From: CAZNLL01 sp964573885
Lineage (GTDB): Bacteria; Desulfobacterota; DSM-4660; Desulfatiglandales; Desulfatiglandaceae
NCBI GenBank assembly: GCA_964573885.1
Contig: CAZNLL010000134.1
Coordinates: forward strand, 1 to 10,182
Length of the DNA stretch: 10,182 nucleotides
Direction of reading: 5' to 3'
Shown here: one piece after another, positions 7,452 through 10,182 of the stretch
Position numbering within the stretch: the stretch's first letter is position 1
Layout of the letters: every line of letters begins with the position of its first letter
Program-made: the position numbers and the translations under genes
Notes under the pieces: generated by a model
Told to the model about the DNA's origin: nothing
The model's database searches: none
The model's input: the letters and a program-made list of their open reading frames with translations, nothing else

Positions 7452-8660
7452 TTATCCTAATGCTGCGGCCATCTTGAAGATGGGCAGGTACATGGCAACG
7501 ACAAGCCCCCCTATGGATCCTCCCAAGAAAACCATGAGCAGCGGTTCCAACATAGAGGTCATGGCGGCCACGGCCGCATCCACTTCATCATCGTAGAAGT
7601 CGGCGATTTTGGTAAGCATGGTATCAAGGGCCCCTGTAGCCTCGCCCACAGAGATCATTTGAACCACCATGCTGGGGAATATGTCCGTTTCCGACAGGGG
7701 GTCAGCAATGGTTTGCCCTTCAGCAATACTTGAACGCACATCAAAAATGACCTCTTCCAGGACCACGTTGCCGGATGTCTTTGCCACAATTTCCAGACCG
7801 TCCAGGATGGGAACGCCGCTGCCGATCATGGTGCCCAGAGTACGGGTGAATCTGGCAACGGCCACCTTCTTGAGAAGGGGGCCAAAGACGGGCAGTTTCA
7901 ATGCAACGCTATCTGTTTGTTTCTTGCCCGTACTCGAACCCCGGTATTTCTTGAATGCAAAAGCAAACACGATGATTCCGCCGATCATGTAATGGATATT
8001 GCCTTTAATAAAACGGCTCATGTTGACCACGATCTGGGTGGGTACCGGAAGACCTGCCCCCATGCCGGAAAACATATCTTCAAACACAGGGATTACAAAC
8101 ACGAGAATTACGGCAATGACAAGAATGGCTATGGCCATAACCACGATAGGATAGGTCATGGCCCCTTTAATTTGACCCTTAAGCTTTTCGGCCTTTTCAA
8201 TGTAAGCCGCCAGTCTCTGAAGAATGGTATCCAAGATACCTCCCACTTCTCCGGCGGAGACAAGATTGACGTAGAGATCGTCAAATATCTTGGGGTGTTT
8301 GCTTAACGCCTCTCCCAGACTTGATCCTCCCTCCACATCCCTGGTGATTTGCTTGAGGATGGCCCTGAAGGTCTTGTTTTCTGTTTGTTCAGCAAGGATA
8401 GTGAGGCCTTGGACAAGGGGAAGACCCGCATCAATCATGGTGGAGAACTGTCTGGTAAAGATGACCACGTCCTTTTTGGTCACCTTGGGCTGCATGAAAG
8501 AGACGTTTTCAAAGATGTCTTTAGGCTTGGCCTTCAGCTTTTTGATCTGGAGATTGCGCCGTTTCAGTTGAGCCCGGGCTATTTTTTCGTTGGCAGCCTC
8601 CAGTTCGCCCTTGAGGGTCTTGCCTTTCCTTGACGTTCCAACCCACTTGTAGACTGGCAT
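7452..8660 (-). CDS. pilC: Type IV pilus inner-membrane platform protein PilC (type II secretion F family)
   Basis: Polytopic inner-membrane protein that anchors the pilus assembly machine and couples it to the PilB and PilT ATPases. The 402 residues match the family length. The N-terminus starts with the typical short Val-Tyr-Lys-Trp stretch, followed by a basic linker. Two homologous T2SS-F domains lie at about 66-190 and 268-393; each has the F-T-R sequence near its start (68-70 and 271-273) and a G-E-x-x-G motif (137-141 and 339-343). Membrane segments are seen near 169-193, 222-238 and 371-395. The ATG at 8660 is preceded by a strong GGGAGG (8674-8669) eight bases upstream. It is the first gene of the leftward operon; pilB and pilT, which often precede pilC, are not here, and the next gene upstream is divergent. 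Confidence 0.95.
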   Translation of the reverse strand: MPVYKWVGTSRKGKTLKGELEAANEKIARAQLKRRNLQIKKLKAKPKDIFENVSFMQPKVTKKDVVIFTRQFSTMIDAGLPLVQGLTILAEQTENKTFRAILKQITRDVEGGSSLGEALSKHPKIFDDLYVNLVSAGEVGGILDTILQRLAAYIEKAEKLKGQIKGAMTYPIVVMAIAILVIAVILVFVIPVFEDMFSGMGAGLPVPTQIVVNMSRFIKGNIHYMIGGIIVFAFAFKKYRGSSTGKKQTDSVALKLPVFGPLLKKVAVARFTRTLGTMIGSGVPILDGLEIVAKTSGNVVLEEVIFDVRSSIAEGQTIADPLSETDIFPSMVVQMISVGEATGALDTMLTKIADFYDDEVDAAVAAMTSMLEPLLMVFLGGSIGGLVVAMYLPIFKMAAALG

Positions 8661-8731
8661 TTACGATCCTCCCTGGATTCCTTTATGGCCAAGGGATAGG
8701 GGCGGCATCCCAAACCGGACATTATGGCTTT

Positions 8732-8759
8732 TTTATAGTTTAGGTGGGTATTTAGGCAA
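8732..8759 (-). promoter_or_regulatory. Putative sigma-70 promoter for the pilC operon
   Basis: On the minus strand TTGCCT (8759-8754, four of six bases of the -35 consensus) and TATAAA (8737-8732, five of six of the -10 consensus) are 16 bases apart. Transcription would start near 8725 and give a leader of about 65 bases before the pilC ATG. Prediction only; I saw no clear sigma-54 type GG-N10-GC element near pilC. Confidence 0.4.
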
Positions 8760-8881
8760 GATTAGTTAATTTGTCCTGTTGTGTCAAGAAGTCTCCTTGT
8801 CTCCTCTACAGCCCCCGTGCCCTTTGTGTGGACCGGCTTTTGCCCAGAGCCCTGGAGCCTTTAAAGGGAATAATATTGTTC

Positions 8882-8912
8882 TTGACAAAGGGTGTGGCTT
8901 CAATGTTATATG
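8882..8912 (+). promoter_or_regulatory. Putative promoter for the biotin carrier/carboxyltransferase genes
   Basis: TTGACA at 8882-8887 is a perfect -35 box. TATATG at 8907-8912 is a four-of-six -10 box preceded by TG at 8904-8905, which makes it an extended -10 element and helps to offset the long 19-base spacer. Transcription would start near 8919, leaving a leader of about 115 bases before the GTG at 9035. Copies of GCCTTTAAA lie on both sides, at 8857-8865 and 8929-8937. Confidence 0.5.
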
Positions 8913-9020
8913 ATTCGCGCGGAAAAAAGCCTTTAAAATCGGGTTTTTTGCCGGGAGAGATCAAAAATATTCAAAGGGGGCCCACGGGGTGTAGGTCCTC
9001 TGATTCTCAAAAAAACCTAG

Positions 9021-9026
9021 AGGAGG
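9021..9026 (+). promoter_or_regulatory. Ribosome binding site that fixes the biotin carrier start
   Basis: A perfect AGGAGG lies eight bases before the GTG at 9035. This site selects GTG 9035 over the upstream ATG codons of the same open frame (for example 8771 or 8903). The start of the site can pair with TCCTCT at 8996-9001. Confidence 0.8.
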
Positions 9027-9034
9027 TAGGGACT

Positions 9035-9247
9035 GTGAGCGAGATCATCGCCCCCATGGGGGGAAAAATACTGGATGTAAAGGTCAAGGCTGGAGATGCG
9101 GTTAATGAAGGAGATGAGGTGGTGATCCTCGAGGCCATGAAAATGGAATTACCCGTCGTGGCTGAGGCCTCGGGTACGGTTAAAGAGGTCAAATGTAACA
9201 AAGGGGATGCTGTAGAGGCTGAGGCGGTTCTGATTGTTCTTGAATAG
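9035..9247 (+). CDS. Biotin carboxyl carrier protein (biotin/lipoyl attachment domain), 70 aa
   Basis: Small carrier whose biotinylated lysine shuttles carboxyl groups between the biotin carboxylase and carboxyltransferase of an acyl-CoA carboxylase, or the reverse in a decarboxylase. The protein is essentially one biotinyl domain: it begins with A-P-M-G-G (6-10) and has E-A-M-K-M at 33-37, so K36 is the biotin site. Hairpin glycines and the K-G-D segment near 56-58 match the domain's second half. It lacks the long N-terminal and Ala/Pro-rich linker of AccB, which is typical of stand-alone carriers that belong to acyl-CoA carboxylases of anaerobes. The start is a GTG with a perfect AGGAGG eight bases upstream. 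The carboxyltransferase gene follows after about 59 bases on the same strand. Confidence 0.9.
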   Translation: MSEIIAPMGGKILDVKVKAGDAVNEGDEVVILEAMKMELPVVAEASGTVKEVKCNKGDAVEAEAVLIVLE

Positions 9248-9306
9248 GGACGGTCCTCGAAACGTGGTGGTCAACCCGGGAACAACGATTCAAAGAGATT
9301 GTGGAG

Positions 9307-10182
9307 ATGGAGACAGAAGACAAAATAAGAGAACTGGATAGAAGAAACCAGGAGGCTGAGGCAGGAGGCGGTGAGAAACGCATTGAGCAGCAGCATAAGA
9401 AGGGCAAAAAGACCGCAAGGGAGCGTATTGATTACCTGCTCGATAAGGACAGCTTCCAGGAGATCGACAAGTTCGTAGTCCATCGCTGCCACGATTTCGG
9501 GATGGACAAGACCAAAATCCCTGGCGACGGGGTGGTGACCGGCTTTGGGACCATCAATGGAAGGGAAGTCTTCCTCTTTGCTCAGGACTTTACGGTGTTT
9601 GGGGGGTCTTTGAGCGGCGCCTTTGGTGAGAAGATATGTAAGATCATGGACTTGGCCCTCAAGAGCGGGGCCCCCGTGGTGGGCTTGAACGACTCCGGTG
9701 GGGCCAGAATTCAGGAAGGCCCGGCCAGCCTGGGCGGTTACGGGGAGATCTTCAAGCGAAATGTCTGGAGCTCCGGCGTGATTCCCCAGATATCGGTGAT
9801 TATGGGACCGTGCGCGGGCGGGGCCGTGTACTCTCCCGCTCTGACCGACTTTGTGTTCATGGTCAAGAAGACGAGCAACATGTTTATCACCGGGCCCCAG
9901 GTGATCAAGGCGGTGACCTCCGAGGAGGTGACCCCCGAGGAACTGGGGGGTGCCATGACCCACAACACCAAGAGCGGGGTGGCCCATTTTGCCGAGGACT
10001 CGGATGAGGCCGCCCTGGACAGGGTCAAAGAAGTTCTGAGCTATATGCCACAGAATTTCAGGGAATACGCCCCTGTGGTGGCGTGTACCGACGACCCGGA
10101 TCGCAAGGATATGGCCCTAAGGGAGGCCGTTCCAAGTAATCCCCGAATGCCTTATGACATGAAAGATATTATCCGGTCTGTT
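9307..10182 (+). CDS. Acyl-CoA carboxylase carboxyltransferase (beta) subunit, propionyl-CoA carboxylase type, partial
   Basis: Transfers the carboxyl group between biotin and an acyl-CoA (propionyl-CoA to methylmalonyl-CoA, or related substrates). 292 codons are visible of a family usually about 510-520 long. The N-terminus has the familiar G-G-G-E-K-R-I-E-x-Q-H and T-A-R-E-R-I segments (20-41). The N-terminal crotonase-like domain has S-G-G-A-R-I-Q-E-G (130-138) and G-P-C-A-G-G-A-V-Y-S-P (167-177), the glycine-rich loops that form the acyl-CoA oxyanion hole, then I-T-G-P-x-V-I-K (194-201). It is a fused beta-type subunit without the AccD zinc finger. The substrate-choosing residues in the C-terminal half are outside the window, so propionyl-CoA carboxylase, methylmalonyl-CoA decarboxylase and related enzymes cannot be separated. 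The start is uncertain: GTG 9301 would add two residues, and neither codon has a strong ribosome binding site. Confidence 0.92.
   Translation, partial: METEDKIRELDRRNQEAEAGGGEKRIEQQHKKGKKTARERIDYLLDKDSFQEIDKFVVHRCHDFGMDKTKIPGDGVVTGFGTINGREVFLFAQDFTVFGGSLSGAFGEKICKIMDLALKSGAPVVGLNDSGGARIQEGPASLGGYGEIFKRNVWSSGVIPQISVIMGPCAGGAVYSPALTDFVFMVKKTSNMFITGPQVIKAVTSEEVTPEELGGAMTHNTKSGVAHFAEDSDEAALDRVKEVLSYMPQNFREYAPVVACTDDPDRKDMALREAVPSNPRMPYDMKDIIRSV

Larger units (their letters stand above)
8661..9034. other. Divergent intergenic region between pilC and the biotin carrier gene
   Basis: 374 bases without a credible gene. It holds a putative promoter for each direction (see separate entries), the ribosome binding sites of both flanking genes, a ten-base palindrome CCTTTAAAGG at 8858-8867 and two copies of GCCTTTAAA flanking the rightward promoter. 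The plus-strand reading frame of the biotin carrier gene stays open back to 8771, but that extension is rich in Cys and Arg, resembles no carrier protein and contains the promoter, so I regard it as non-coding. Confidence 0.7.

Noticed and set aside
8771..9034. N-terminal extension of the biotin carrier reading frame (88 codons from ATG 8771)
   Set aside because: The frame is open by chance: the extension has no carrier-like sequence, contains a good promoter, and a perfect AGGAGG directs initiation at GTG 9035, where homology to biotinyl domains begins.
9271..9987. 238-codon open frame on the minus strand opposite the carboxyltransferase
   Set aside because: It is antisense to a clearly conserved carboxyltransferase, is rich in His, Gly and Pro as expected of a shadow frame, and resembles no protein family.

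Overview
The window reads as an ordinary chromosomal stretch from a Gram-negative anaerobe of the Desulfobacterota ('deltaproteobacterial') type. This is inferred from protein style and gene content (PilC next to a six-helix PilS-like kinase, a B12-type radical SAM protein beside RNase G, and a very small separate biotin carrier protein beside a carboxyltransferase), not from a marker gene. There is no rRNA, tRNA, insertion sequence, prophage gene or CRISPR array. I found no convincing rho-independent terminator.

Layout: two divergent transcription units meet in a 374-base intergenic region (8661-9034). Leftward on the minus strand run pilC (8660-7452), a pilS-like sensor histidine kinase (7441-5732), a fused B12-binding radical SAM/DUF2344 protein (5687-3141), RNase G (3133-1601) and a PP2C-type Ser/Thr phosphatase (1571-702). 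Spacings are 10, 44, 7 and 29 bases, so these five genes look like one operon. After a 142-base gap with its own promoter-like elements comes an FHA-domain gene (559 to the left edge, truncated). Rightward on the plus strand run a 70-residue biotin carboxyl carrier protein (9035-9247) and an acyl-CoA carboxylase carboxyltransferase subunit (9307 to the right edge, truncated).

How they work together: PilC is the inner-membrane platform of the type IV pilus and the PilS-like kinase probably senses the envelope and controls pilus genes, but no pilR response regulator follows it. The radical SAM protein and RNase G are a recurring bacterial pair, probably linked to RNA or ribosome metabolism. The PP2C phosphatase and FHA protein are the phosphatase and reader halves of a Ser/Thr phospho-signalling module whose kinase is not in the window. 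The biotin carrier and carboxyltransferase form part of a biotin-dependent acyl-CoA carboxylase or decarboxylase. The biotin carboxylase subunit is not in the window.

Nothing here is clearly a new defence or mobile system. The points most worth a second look are the perfect palindrome upstream of the FHA promoter, the placement of the phospho-signalling genes behind the radical SAM/RNase G pair, and the PilS gene without a PilR partner.
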